This document shows, piece by piece, positions 31,039 through 37,372 of a stretch of DNA of 39,974 nt (positions within the stretch are counted from its first letter, which is position 1; the number at the start of each line of letters is the position of its first letter). The notes under the pieces were generated by a model that saw only the letters and a program-made list of their open reading frames with translations, was not told the DNA's origin and did not search any database. This stretch comes from a virus: positions 1 through 39,974 of IMG/VR virus record IMGVR_UViG_3300042868_005188. The stretch is one strand, 5' to 3'. A program made the translations under genes and the position numbers.

Positions 31039-33036
31039 TTACACACCAGCCCCAACATACTTGGAGACAAGCCATGATGGGCGGTGAAGAACAGGTGGCA
31101 ACTCGGGTGCAAGAAGGTTCGGAATGTTCAAAACACCCATCCACAACGCCATCACCAGGTCTGTTCCCTGTTTCTTGTCGTAGGTCCATGAGGTCAACTC
31201 GTCCACCAACGCCATTGTTTTCCAGTTGCCACGCATCGAAGGCAACCGCAACGACCCTGACCGAACCAAAGGTGGGATCAACGCCTCAACACCCAAACTG
31301 GTGTCAAGTTTGTTAGCTGCGGTGGTGTGCCCAAGCACATTCACCCGGTGCAACGCCTGCCATTTACGCACATAATCATGCGCCAAAAGGAACCTTTGAG
31401 CTGCGTTCACTTCAATCACCCAATGGGTGATCGGCAACCCCATGCTCACAGACCGGTTCTGCCAATCTTCCATCAACCCGGAAAACTCGCGGCTGGTGAT
31501 GTTGTACCCGATTAGTTCCTCAGCTGACAGTTTGGTTCTGGCCACATCCACTACATAGGTCAGTTTGGTTTCCGGTTGGTACAGCAACCACAACACACCC
31601 CAAAACTTTGTTGGGGACGGATCCACCACTCCGATGGACAACAACGGTTGCTCTAAATGCGGGTCCACAAACCCTGGTTGCCGGTCCACATCAATGCACC
31701 CTGGGTAGTACACCCCATCTTGACCCATGCCACCAACCAGCCACACCCTGTCACACAACGTGGCTTCAGCTTCAACATCTTCCTGCTGGTACACCACCCG
31801 AAACTTGTTCGGATTGTTGTTTTTGATGTACGACAAATCTTTCCACGACAACCGGTACGGGTCCAACAGGGGGCCGTTAGGCCACGGTTTTGATGTGACA
31901 CGTTTCGATTCTTTACCGGTGTCCAAATCAGGGAAATACGCCGGGTACACCAAATGGTGATACTTCGCCTGTTTGATTGGTTCCACCCTGTCCGGGTCCA
32001 ACTCGGTCACATCAGACCCGTCATAGTCATCAATGTCGTCGTCGTACACCACTTTTGACAAACAATGAGCGTACAAATCTTGCGGCCCAAGTCTTTGCCC
32101 GATAACAGCCAGCAAACCACCCGGATCCACACGGGCTTCAGCCATCGAATCCCACCGTTCCAACAGTTTGTCACGAGAAGCTGAATCTTTAGCGTTCTCA
32201 GGGGAAGCAACGTCATCAAATAGCACTAAATCTGCGCGGTGACCAATGAACTCCGAATCAAAACCGTAAGCACGAACCGTAGGTTCCTTGTTATCCAACC
32301 CAGACAACGACTCCTGCTCAACAACAAACTCTTCAGCCCGCCAAATAGCACCCTTAGAAGCTGGTTTGAACCTGCCGTAATCAATCTGCAAACACCCCTC
32401 AGCGTTCAACGCCAACCCGCGCCGCACCAACTCCGGGTCCGGTTCAATAGGAACAGGTCGTTCCAATGTTTGACGGATACGTTGCGAATACTGCTTAGCC
32501 ATCGCCTGCGAAACAGACCCGATCAGCACACGAACAGCCCTGTTCCGTACAATCGCCCACACCGCCACATCATGAAACAACGTGGATTTACCCGCACCAG
32601 GGGCAACATTCACCACACAAAACTGTTTCTCATCTGATTCCAACAACTGAACCAGTTTGTACGCCGCATCCACCTGCCACGGGCTAGGAACACGCCCCAA
32701 ATAATGCCGTCTGAAAAAATCAAAATCAGTTAAACCCTTTTTTGCCTCAGGGCACAACCGGTCAGCGGGGATCACCGGAGGCAAATCTTGCGCCTCCAAC
32801 AAATCCTGAGTTAAACGCTCACGTTTCGACTGTGACGTGCGACCCTCCAACACCCGCCCCTGCAACAACTCCAACTCATTCTTCGCAACAGCCTGCTTCC
32901 GTTTCGCCTCCCACTTCGAAGCAGTGTTCACATGAATACCCGCAACACGGGCAGCATCCACCAAACTCAACCCAGAGTTACGAGACTGCCAAAACAAAGC
33001 CCTGTCACGCTCAGAAACAACCCGACGAGTACCCAT
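31039..33036 (-). CDS. terL: Large terminase with N-terminal HTH
   Basis: 665 residues. Residues 20-46 form an HTH (SGLSLVDAARVAGIHVNTAS-KWEAKR) normally found in small terminases. The ATPase follows: Walker A NVAPGAGKST (about 143-152), LIGSVSQAMAKQYSQRI, and Walker B ADLVLFDDVASPE (D274, D275). The RNase H-like nuclease begins SIGVVDPSPTKFWGVLWLLY with its first Asp, and continues ITHWVIEVNAAQRFLLAHDY; a late acidic residue lies in MALVDELTSWTYDKKQGTDL. It would pump and cut DNA at the portal. No separate small terminase is visible, so the fused HTH may provide DNA recognition. The SD is distant (AAGGGG, 15 nt). Confidence 0.92.
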   Translation of the reverse strand: MGTRRVVSERDRALFWQSRNSGLSLVDAARVAGIHVNTASKWEAKRKQAVAKNELELLQGRVLEGRTSQSKRERLTQDLLEAQDLPPVIPADRLCPEAKKGLTDFDFFRRHYLGRVPSPWQVDAAYKLVQLLESDEKQFCVVNVAPGAGKSTLFHDVAVWAIVRNRAVRVLIGSVSQAMAKQYSQRIRQTLERPVPIEPDPELVRRGLALNAEGCLQIDYGRFKPASKGAIWRAEEFVVEQESLSGLDNKEPTVRAYGFDSEFIGHRADLVLFDDVASPENAKDSASRDKLLERWDSMAEARVDPGGLLAVIGQRLGPQDLYAHCLSKVVYDDDIDDYDGSDVTELDPDRVEPIKQAKYHHLVYPAYFPDLDTGKESKRVTSKPWPNGPLLDPYRLSWKDLSYIKNNNPNKFRVVYQQEDVEAEATLCDRVWLVGGMGQDGVYYPGCIDVDRQPGFVDPHLEQPLLSIGVVDPSPTKFWGVLWLLYQPETKLTYVVDVARTKLSAEELIGYNITSREFSGLMEDWQNRSVSMGLPITHWVIEVNAAQRFLLAHDYVRKWQALHRVNVLGHTTAANKLDTSLGVEALIPPLVRSGSLRLPSMRGNWKTMALVDELTSWTYDKKQGTDLVMALWMGVLNIPNLLAPELPPVLHRPSWLVSKYVGAGV

Positions 33037-33150
33037 CAGTCACACCAACCCCTTCTCAACCATCATCCTCATCATCACCGCACCACACCACGTGACCCGG
33101 CACAGGGACAATACACGGACAAACAACACGAACAACACCAGCCACCAACA

Positions 33151-33181
33151 TTGACAACACCGTACAACACTGTGCTACATT
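33151..33181 (+). promoter_or_regulatory. Candidate plus-strand promoter
   Basis: TTGACA at 33151-33156 is followed 19 bp later by TACATT (33176-33181), preceded by TGC to make an extended -10 (TG-N-TANNNT). It would transcribe rightward into the gene-poor region, opposite to nearly all genes. The 19-bp spacer is long, so this is tentative. A product might be a short RNA, or a 53-codon ORF from ATG 33207. Confidence 0.35.
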
Positions 33182-33497
33182 CACACCACAACAAACCAAG
33201 CCCCTCATGTTGGGAAACACAGGGCAAGCAAGGGCGTACACCATTTGCACGGTGCGGGCGAAAACACACGGAAACGTGGGTAGATGTTCCCTGCAACCAA
33301 GAAGTACCCAAGACCGAACCTTCCCCTGTTGCGTAAGAGAAACAAGCAGCGTGATCAACGACAAATGATCAAAGAGAACACAAACTCGAAACGGTGTCGG
33401 CTAAAACAAACTGGCTACGGCCACCAAGCTCAAAAGAGCTGAAACGTGGGGGGAAGCCAAACCCCAAACCACCAAAACCACCACCCCCACTACCGCA

Positions 33498-33513
33498 CCC
33501 CCCTCAAGGGGGG
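33498..33513. terminator. CCCCCC-TCAA-GGGGGG hairpin
   Basis: A perfect six-base G/C stem with a tetraloop inside the gene-poor region. There is no U-tract on either side, so a structural or packaging role is as likely as termination. Confidence 0.35.
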
Positions 33514-33833
33514 CTTGCTACCAACCCACCACCCACAGTCACCACACAACCACCCACCGCCACCACCACAAACAAGCGCACCCAAAAGAGTGAAAACATA
33601 CAAAACAGGTAATGAATCTCTTATAGCCGGGGTGTGCCGGCAGACTACGGGTTCGCGTTTGGGGTTGTGCCGGGTGCCGGGTTGTTGGTTGTGCAGGGTT
33701 GTGGTTCGGGTTGGCCATGCTGCTGGCCATGTTTGCAGCTGCCTGGTTTGTGGGCAGGGTTTCGTTGTTCTGGTCCTGCCTATGTTGCGGGTTTGTGGGT
33801 TCCGGGTCCGTGTGGGTTTCGGCTGGTACGTGA

Positions 33834-33861
33834 ACGGACCCGGCGCGGTGGCCGGGTCCGT
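33834..33861 (-). terminator. GC hairpin at end of the 35.8-33.9 kb operon
   Basis: ACGGACCCGG (33834-33843) pairs perfectly with CCGGGTCCGT (33852-33861) around an 8-nt loop, about 25 bp beyond the last stop of the leftward operon. The right arm and flank (CCGGGTCCGTGTGGGT, 33852-33867) are repeated at 33802-33817. No clear U-tract follows, but high-GC hairpins of this kind often end actinobacterial transcripts. Confidence 0.55.
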
Positions 33862-33884
33862 GTGGGTGGTTGGTTTGGTGGTGG

Positions 33885-33965
33885 TTAGTGGTAGCGGGCT
33901 ATTAGTACTGCTATTAGTCCGATCACTGCGGCTAGTGCTGGTAGTTGGTTTATGGTTTCGGGCAT
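33885..33965 (-). CDS. 26-aa single-TM micro-protein
   Basis: ATG 33963-33965 lies 2 bp after the clamp gene stop. The peptide is MPETINQLPALAAVIGLIAV followed by LIARYH: a short polar N-terminus and one hydrophobic helix of about 15 residues. Its 'LAAVIG' core resembles 'LAAIIG' in the 64-aa TM protein two genes upstream, so the pair may be related. Position at the operon end and the hydrophobic profile are the only support. It could be a toxin-like or inhibitory membrane peptide. Confidence 0.5.
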   Translation of the reverse strand: MPETINQLPALAAVIGLIAVLIARYH

Positions 33966-33967
33966 TG

Positions 33968-34702
33968 TCACTGTCTCACTGGCATGAGTAGAACGGTTAG
34001 CTTGTGTTCGGTGCCGGTGATGCTCATGATTGCGGGTTTGTTGGGTTGTAGGTGCTCGATGAGTAGCGGTAGCTCGGTTTTGGTGCCGAATAGGTGCCGG
34101 GCTGCTTTGTGCGGGTTGGTGAGTTTTTCGGAGTTGAGTGCTACCGGTCCGGCGTGTTCGCGGGTTGTGGGGAATAGTGGTTTCCATTGTGGGAACTCGG
34201 CCCGGATTAGTGCCTCGTTTCCGGTGGTGGTGGTGCCGTTCATGTGAGTGAGTGCCCATTTTCCGGACTCGGTGTTTATGGTCAGTGTGCTGCTGGCTTG
34301 GTTTTGTTTGGGGTCTTGTTTGGCTGCTGCGGTGAGTGCGGGCAGGATCTCGGCGAGGTTCAGTGTTACCGGTTCGGTGACGTTGTGCTCGACTGCGGTG
34401 GTGGTGATTTGGGCTAGCTGGTATGCGTCAGTGGCCACAATGTCGAGGGTGCCGGGTTCTGTTCCTGGTTGGATTTGTGCGCCGGTTAGGTGGTATTTAG
34501 TTTTCTCAGTGGTTGCGTACACTTTGGCGGCGTTTAGGATTGCGGCCAGGGTGCCGGCTGTGGCTGTCAGTGTGATTTGTGCCGGGTTGGTTGGTGCCGG
34601 TTGTGGTTCGCAATCGTGGCCGTAGTGCCATTCTTCGGCCTGGGTTTCGTCGAGTAGGTCGAAGATCCGGTTGCACTCCGGGCATTTTGTGGTGGTGTTC
34701 AT
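33968..34702 (-). CDS. DnaN-like sliding clamp with N-terminal zinc ribbon
   Basis: 244 residues. Residues 7-31 hold CPEC...HDC (CPECNRIFDLL, YGHDCEPQ), a zinc-ribbon-like addition. The rest resembles a bacterial beta clamp: AGTLAAILNAAKVYATTEKT, PGTLDIVATDAYQLAQITTT (the conserved 'ATDxxxLA' strand), VTLNLAEILPALTAAAKQDP, ALIRAEFPQWKPLFPTTREH (clamp-like 'FP.......P' turn), and a C-terminus TVLLMPVRQ matching the clamp 'xMPxRL' end. At about 200 clamp residues it is shorter than bacterial DnaN (about 370), so one of three domains is probably missing. No phage polymerase is present; it may recruit or divert host DNA polymerase or other clamp clients. Upstream ATGA overlap. Confidence 0.78.
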   Translation of the reverse strand: MNTTTKCPECNRIFDLLDETQAEEWHYGHDCEPQPAPTNPAQITLTATAGTLAAILNAAKVYATTEKTKYHLTGAQIQPGTEPGTLDIVATDAYQLAQITTTAVEHNVTEPVTLNLAEILPALTAAAKQDPKQNQASSTLTINTESGKWALTHMNGTTTTGNEALIRAEFPQWKPLFPTTREHAGPVALNSEKLTNPHKAARHLFGTKTELPLLIEHLQPNKPAIMSITGTEHKLTVLLMPVRQ

Positions 34703-34893
34703 TGGTTGGGTCCCTTCTGGTGGTTGGTTGGTTTCGTGCCGGTGTTGGCTCGATCTGTGTGGTGTCGCCGGGTGTGGCGGTTGGGTGTGCGTGGGTGGGC
34801 GGCCAGGATCGCGGTGAGTATCCCGGCAGCTAGTAGTGATCCGATTATGGCCGCGAGTTGGGTTAGGTGTTCGGTGTGGGTGTAGGTGTTCAT
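34699..34893 (-). CDS. 64-aa single-TM protein
   Basis: ATG 34891-34893 overlaps the previous stop (ATGA) and its stop overlaps the clamp ATG the same way. MNTYTHTEHLTQLAAIIGSL continues LAAGILTAILAAH, one TM helix of about 20 residues. A basic, His/Arg/Thr-rich cytoplasmic tail follows (PRTPNRHTRRHHTDRANTG). The longer frame to 35082 is a shadow. Function unknown; a membrane anchor for the replication-type genes around it is possible. Confidence 0.65.
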   Translation of the reverse strand: MNTYTHTEHLTQLAAIIGSLLAAGILTAILAAHPRTPNRHTRRHHTDRANTGTKPTNHQKGPNQ

Positions 34894-35069
34894 GGTTGTG
34901 GCCTGTCTAGTTTTTGTGCGCACACTGTCGAGCAAGCTGTCCATGTTTCGGCGGGTCCGTCGGTGTGGATTATGTCGCCAATAGTTAGCGGTTGGCCGCA
35001 TTGTTGGCAGCTGGTTTCTTCTGTCATGTGGGTGACAAGGTAGCGGGGGTATTTGGTGCGGGTGTTCAT
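34890..35069 (-). CDS. Zinc-finger small protein (59 aa)
   Basis: ATG 35067-35069 follows the previous stop by 2 bp. The sequence has CQQC at residues 21-24 and C...C further on (ETWTACSTVCAQKL), a four-Cys site with GQPLTIGDIIHTDGP between. The pattern is that of a small treble-clef or FCS-type zinc finger ('H.DGP..TW..C'). It starts MNT like two neighbouring proteins of the same operon. Probably binds metal; the role is unknown. Confidence 0.7.
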   Translation of the reverse strand: MNTRTKYPRYLVTHMTEETSCQQCGQPLTIGDIIHTDGPAETWTACSTVCAQKLDRPQP

Positions 35070-35071
35070 GG

Positions 35072-35194
35072 TTATCGGCCACACTTTGCGCATGGGATCC
35101 TATGGGCGGGGTCGAGTTCGTGCCAGTCGGCGTTGTCGGCCCATGTGGTGAGATCGTCGGCGCAATCGGGGCACGTGAAATGGTCCGGGTTCAT
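35072..35194 (-). CDS. Zinc-ribbon micro-protein (40 aa)
   Basis: 40 residues from ATG 35192-35194, whose first bases overlap the previous stop (ATGA). CPDC (8-11) and CAKC (36-39) are separated by DDLTTWADNADWHELDPAHR, giving a two-knuckle zinc ribbon with the second knuckle at the very C-terminus (CGR-type end). Other frames across this stretch are Arg-rich shadows. One of a series of tiny metal-binding proteins in this phage. Confidence 0.7.
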   Translation of the reverse strand: MNPDHFTCPDCADDLTTWADNADWHELDPAHRIPCAKCGR

Positions 35195-35808
35195 TGTGCG
35201 GCCACTTTGTTGAGTAGTGCGAGCGCGGCGGCTGCCTGGGGTTGCCAGTAGATTTGTGAGATCTTGTGATCTTCGAGAGTGGCGGTCCAGGCCTGGGTTG
35301 CTGTGGTTATGTCGTCGTAGGCTTCGGCGTTGTCTCCGTAGAAATTGTGCACCCAATGCATGAGATCGGCGGCCACGTCTCGCGGCACGTGTAAGTGTCG
35401 GGTGAGTTTGTCGAGATCGGCGGCCACGTATTTGGTGAGTCCGGACCAGTAGGCCGCATTTGCGGCGGCGTGCATGGGTTCGCCGGTGTCATCAGATAGG
35501 TGGATTTCGACCAGGGGCGCGAGCTGTGGCCAGTAGTGCAGGATTGTTTCGTGGATCGCGCCGCCGGTAATGGTGCCATCTCTACCGGCGCGGCGGCTGC
35601 GTGGGTTGAACACTTCGCCAGTGATCGAGAAATAAGGCCGGGGATTGGCGTGTCGGTGTATGAGTTGGGCGCGAGCTTGCACCCGGACGGGTAGCACGTT
35701 ACCGGATCGGGATACGTGCCAGGGTTGGCCGTTGGGGTCGAGTGTGCTGGATTTAGTCCATTGGTTAGCGGCCAGTAGGGTTTCGGTGTGGGTAGCTGTG
35801 TAATGCAT
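35191..35808 (-). CDS. 205-aa protein of unknown function, first gene of GC-rich operon
   Basis: MHYTATHTETLLAANQWTKS opens the protein; PVRVQARAQLIHRHANPRPY and FSITGEVFNPRSRRAGRDGT give a basic middle; HETILHYWPQLAPLVEIHLS, LTKYVAADLDKLTRHLHVPR and DLMHWVHNFYGDNAEAYDDI form a helical C-terminal half. I recognise no family. The ATG lies 6 nt from a -10 box with no SD, so translation is likely leaderless. Codons are GC-richer than in the structural genes. Being first in an operon with a sliding clamp suggests a DNA-related role, but no motif supports it. Confidence 0.75.
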   Translation of the reverse strand: MHYTATHTETLLAANQWTKSSTLDPNGQPWHVSRSGNVLPVRVQARAQLIHRHANPRPYFSITGEVFNPRSRRAGRDGTITGGAIHETILHYWPQLAPLVEIHLSDDTGEPMHAAANAAYWSGLTKYVAADLDKLTRHLHVPRDVAADLMHWVHNFYGDNAEAYDDITTATQAWTATLEDHKISQIYWQPQAAAALALLNKVAAQ

Positions 35809-35814
35809 GGCGTT

Positions 35815-35843
35815 ATTGTGGCGGATTTGTGGCGGGTTGTCAA
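35815..35843 (-). promoter_or_regulatory. Leaderless sigma70-type promoter
   Basis: On the minus strand TTGACA (plus-strand 35838-35843) is separated by 17 bp from CACAAT (plus-strand 35815-35820). The 205-aa gene's ATG follows after only 6 nt, so transcription would begin at or next to the A of ATG and the mRNA would have no leader. The -35 is perfect; the -10 matches TATAAT at 4 of 6. Confidence 0.65.
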
Positions 35844-35877
35844 GTATTTAGGGCCGGGTGTTTTGTTGAGGATCCTG

Positions 35878-35945
35878 GGCCGGGGATCGTGGGCCGGTTG
35901 TCGAGGATCCTGACAACTAGATCGGGGCCGGGGATCGTGGGCCGG
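35878..35945. repeat. GC-rich direct repeats
   Basis: GGCCGGGGATCGTGGGCCGG occurs twice, at 35878-35897 and 35926-35945, exactly conserved. Between and around them are GAGGATCCTG copies (35869-35878 and 35903-35912) and a related GGGGATCCTG (35952-35961). The 48-bp offset of the long repeat and the repeated BamHI-like core suggest duplication of a short unit. Confidence 0.8.
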
Positions 35946-36053
35946 GGTTGTGGGGATCCTGGCAAGCTGCCGGCAATGATTGGCGGGGCGGGTGATCCGG
36001 GCAGCAGGGCCGGGGCCAGGGGTCTGACAAGTTTGGGGCCGGGGAACCTACCT

Positions 36054-36135
36054 TCGGTAGCAAACAACCCGCCCACTACTTTCGGTAGCAAGCGGGTTGT
36101 TCACGGGGACCGGGCAGATCAGTTACTTTCGGTAG
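36054..36135. repeat. TCGGTAG cluster, left (3 copies)
   Basis: TCGGTAG occurs at 36054-36060, 36082-36088 and 36129-36135, always in the same orientation (CTACCGA on the transcribed minus strand). One copy is in the loop of the terminator hairpin, one just beyond it and one in the last codons of the 76-aa gene. Confidence 0.85.
36063..36101 (-). terminator. Hairpin terminator after the 76-aa gene
   Basis: AACAACCCGC (36063-36072) pairs perfectly with GCGGGTTGTT (36092-36101) around a 19-nt loop, 17 bp beyond the stop of the 76-aa gene. On the minus strand the second arm ends in GTT and runs into TTGC, a weak U-tract. It probably ends the transcript started at 37.35 kb. Its loop holds one CTACCGA repeat. 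Confidence 0.6.
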
Positions 36136-36349
36136 TGGAACCCAACCTCGGACAGTCTGCGTATGGGAACTGTTCTTGTTCTTCACAAAAACAAAAGTTG
36201 AAAATCCCTACTTGTGTTTCGTGGGTCAAGTCAGCCAGATCACTGTACGACATTTCATCAGTGCCATGTTCAATAGCGTCACGCCAGTACGCAATGAACC
36301 GTTCACTTGAAATGACAACGGTGCCAGCAGGGTGGTGAACAATCTTCAC
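36119..36349 (-). CDS. Unknown protein (76 aa)
   Basis: 76 residues: MKIVHHPAGTVVISSERFIA, YWRDAIEHGTDEMSYSDLAD, then NFCFCEEQEQFPYADCPRL. The C-terminal half has three cysteines (CFC and DC), possibly metal-binding. It abuts the upstream gene with a 1-bp overlap and is the last gene before a hairpin terminator. One CTACCGA repeat lies in its last codons. No family recognised. Confidence 0.7.
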   Translation of the reverse strand: MKIVHHPAGTVVISSERFIAYWRDAIEHGTDEMSYSDLADLTHETQVGIFNFCFCEEQEQFPYADCPRLGSTTESN

Positions 36350-36780
36350 TACGACACCCTCACAACCATGTCCACTGCGCGGGTGCTGTGATCGTGGCGT
36401 TGCAAATGTTCACACCATGCTTCGTGATCCTCGCCAAGCATGATCCAGAACGCTTCGGTGTCTTTAGCGACCCCAAGTGTGAACGCTTCCCACACGGTGT
36501 CCCAGCTGCCACCAAGCTTGTCGCCACGCCAACCGTTCACAAGCACGTAGTCGTCGGATCCGTCCCCTGGTTGTTCGTGGAACACGTCAAAACCGTAGTC
36601 GTTCAGAAGATCAGTGAGCGCGGCACACTCACTGGTGAGCGTCCTGCCTTGTTCTGACGCACGGTACTCAAATGTTTCCCGGCACCATGACACACGTTCA
36701 GTGGTTAGATAGTCAAGTACCGGTGTGGGGTCCGTCACGTAGAACGAATCACCCTTTACTAATGAGGCGTAGTAACCCAT
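36349..36780 (-). CDS. Unknown acidic protein (143 aa)
   Basis: 143 residues beginning MGYYASLVKGDSFYVTDPTP. Aromatic, acidic blocks follow: DLLNDYGFDVFHEQPGDGSD, DYVLVNGWRGDKLGGSWDTV and AFWIMLGEDHEAWCEHLQRH. Phage and actinobacterial proteins starting 'MGYY' or 'MGW' with a similar alternation of W/Y and acidic residues exist as uncharacterised families, which I cannot name with certainty. SD AAGGGAAAC lies upstream. It belongs to the three-gene unit from the 37.35 kb promoter. Confidence 0.7.
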   Translation of the reverse strand: MGYYASLVKGDSFYVTDPTPVLDYLTTERVSWCRETFEYRASEQGRTLTSECAALTDLLNDYGFDVFHEQPGDGSDDYVLVNGWRGDKLGGSWDTVWEAFTLGVAKDTEAFWIMLGEDHEAWCEHLQRHDHSTRAVDMVVRVS

Positions 36781-36795
36781 GATTATTGTTTCCCT

Positions 36796-37302
36796 TCAGT
36801 TTGTTGTTTCTTCGAGCTGTAAATCAGCTGCGAGATCGTGAACGTACACTGACATTTCGTTGCTGTCAAGTAATGGTTCAATGCCACCCAACACGGCGGT
36901 GTCAATGGTGCGGCGGGTTCCACAATGATCGCATGTTTCAATCAAGTTCAGGAACACTGTTTGGAACCCATAGTCAAGTATGTCTCTCACTTGTTGGCGT
37001 AGTGAACTACGGAACTGTGGATTGCTGTACCACTGGTCCCGGCAATCTGTTGGTGGTTGCCACCACACCCGGCTGTCGCGGGTGTCAATGATCTCGGCCA
37101 TACCGTCGAAATCTTCGGGTCTGCTGCCGGTGTTGCTGTACCAGTTTTTTCGAGTGTTGAACGAGACACGCCCGTAACAATCGAAATCGTTGATCGTGGC
37201 GAGATCGTCGTACTCAAACTTCAGTTCAAGCGCGAACCTCTCACCAATGTTCACTGTTTCGTGGTCAAGTAGCGCGGCCACTTGTTCGTCTGTCAGTTTC
37301 AT
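36796..37302 (-). CDS. Unknown protein with CxxC (168 aa)
   Basis: 168 residues: MKLTDEQVAALLDHETVNIG, ELKFEYDDLATINDFDCYGR, VWWQPPTDCRDQWYSNPQFR, DILDYGFQTVFLNLIETCDH-CGTRR, then LLDSNEMSVYVHDLAADLQL. It has one CDHC knuckle near residue 118 and many acidic and aromatic residues. It is the first gene behind a consensus promoter and has a strong SD (AGAAGGGAAAC), so it should be well expressed. An anti-host or regulatory role would fit such placement, but nothing in the sequence defines it. Confidence 0.72.
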   Translation of the reverse strand: MKLTDEQVAALLDHETVNIGERFALELKFEYDDLATINDFDCYGRVSFNTRKNWYSNTGSRPEDFDGMAEIIDTRDSRVWWQPPTDCRDQWYSNPQFRSSLRQQVRDILDYGFQTVFLNLIETCDHCGTRRTIDTAVLGGIEPLLDSNEMSVYVHDLAADLQLEETTN

Positions 37303-37313
37303 GTTTCCCTTCT

Positions 37314-37337
37314 GTGCAACCGGTGGATCCGGTGCAC
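37314..37337 (-). promoter_or_regulatory. Bulged hairpin/operator in 5' leader
   Basis: GTGCAACCGG (37314-37323) and CCGGTGCAC (37329-37337) pair with a single bulged A and a 5-nt loop. The element lies between the promoter at 37344-37372 and the SD of the 168-aa gene, suited to an operator or an mRNA structure that controls translation. Confidence 0.45.
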
Positions 37338-37343
37338 AACGGG

Positions 37344-37372
37344 ATTATGACAACAACCAGTTAGCTTGTCAA
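37344..37372 (-). promoter_or_regulatory. Consensus sigma70-type promoter
   Basis: On the minus strand TTGACA (plus-strand 37367-37372), a 17-bp spacer and CATAAT (plus-strand 37344-37349) form the best promoter in the window. Transcription would begin about 35 bp upstream of the 168-aa gene ATG. The -35 lies in the last codons of a 32-codon ORF. Confidence 0.8.

Larger units (their letters stand above)
33037..33884. other. 848-bp gene-poor region upstream of terL
   Basis: I find no convincing gene here. The plus strand is A/C-rich up to about 33600 (runs such as CCACCAAAACCACCACCC) and then becomes strongly G/T-rich, so strand composition flips near 33610. Contents include a plus-strand promoter-like site (33151-33181), the direct repeat TGATCAA-N7-TGATCAA (33352-33373 area), a GC hairpin at 33498-33513 and a terminator-like hairpin at 33834-33861. 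Open frames exist on both strands, but they have low-complexity composition. Position beside terL makes a packaging (cos/pac) or origin function plausible. Confidence 0.6.
35809..36118. other. 310-bp GC-rich intergenic region
   Basis: No gene is supported here; the open frames are low-complexity Pro/Gly/Leu readings of the repeats. From right to left it contains the hairpin at 36063-36101 closing one transcription unit, a GC-rich repeat block (35850-36040) and the promoter of the next unit (35815-35843). It divides two regions of different composition, so an origin, packaging or recombination-junction function is possible. Confidence 0.6.

Noticed and set aside
33056-33364. Minus- and plus-strand Cys-containing frames of 53-102 codons upstream of terL
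   Set aside because: Several frames carry scattered cysteines but no consistent knuckle spacing, SD or overlap; kept only as a possible transcript region.
33446-33991. 181-codon plus-strand frame with repeated Val/Leu/Cys/Gly
   Set aside because: It spans the composition flip, overlaps the 26-aa peptide and the 3' end of the clamp gene, and is a reading of G/T-rich low-complexity sequence without an SD or domain.
35840-36091. 83-codon Pro/Gly-rich minus-strand frame
   Set aside because: It is a translation of the GC-rich repeats, with repeated PTIPGP units following the DNA repeat, and no start signal.
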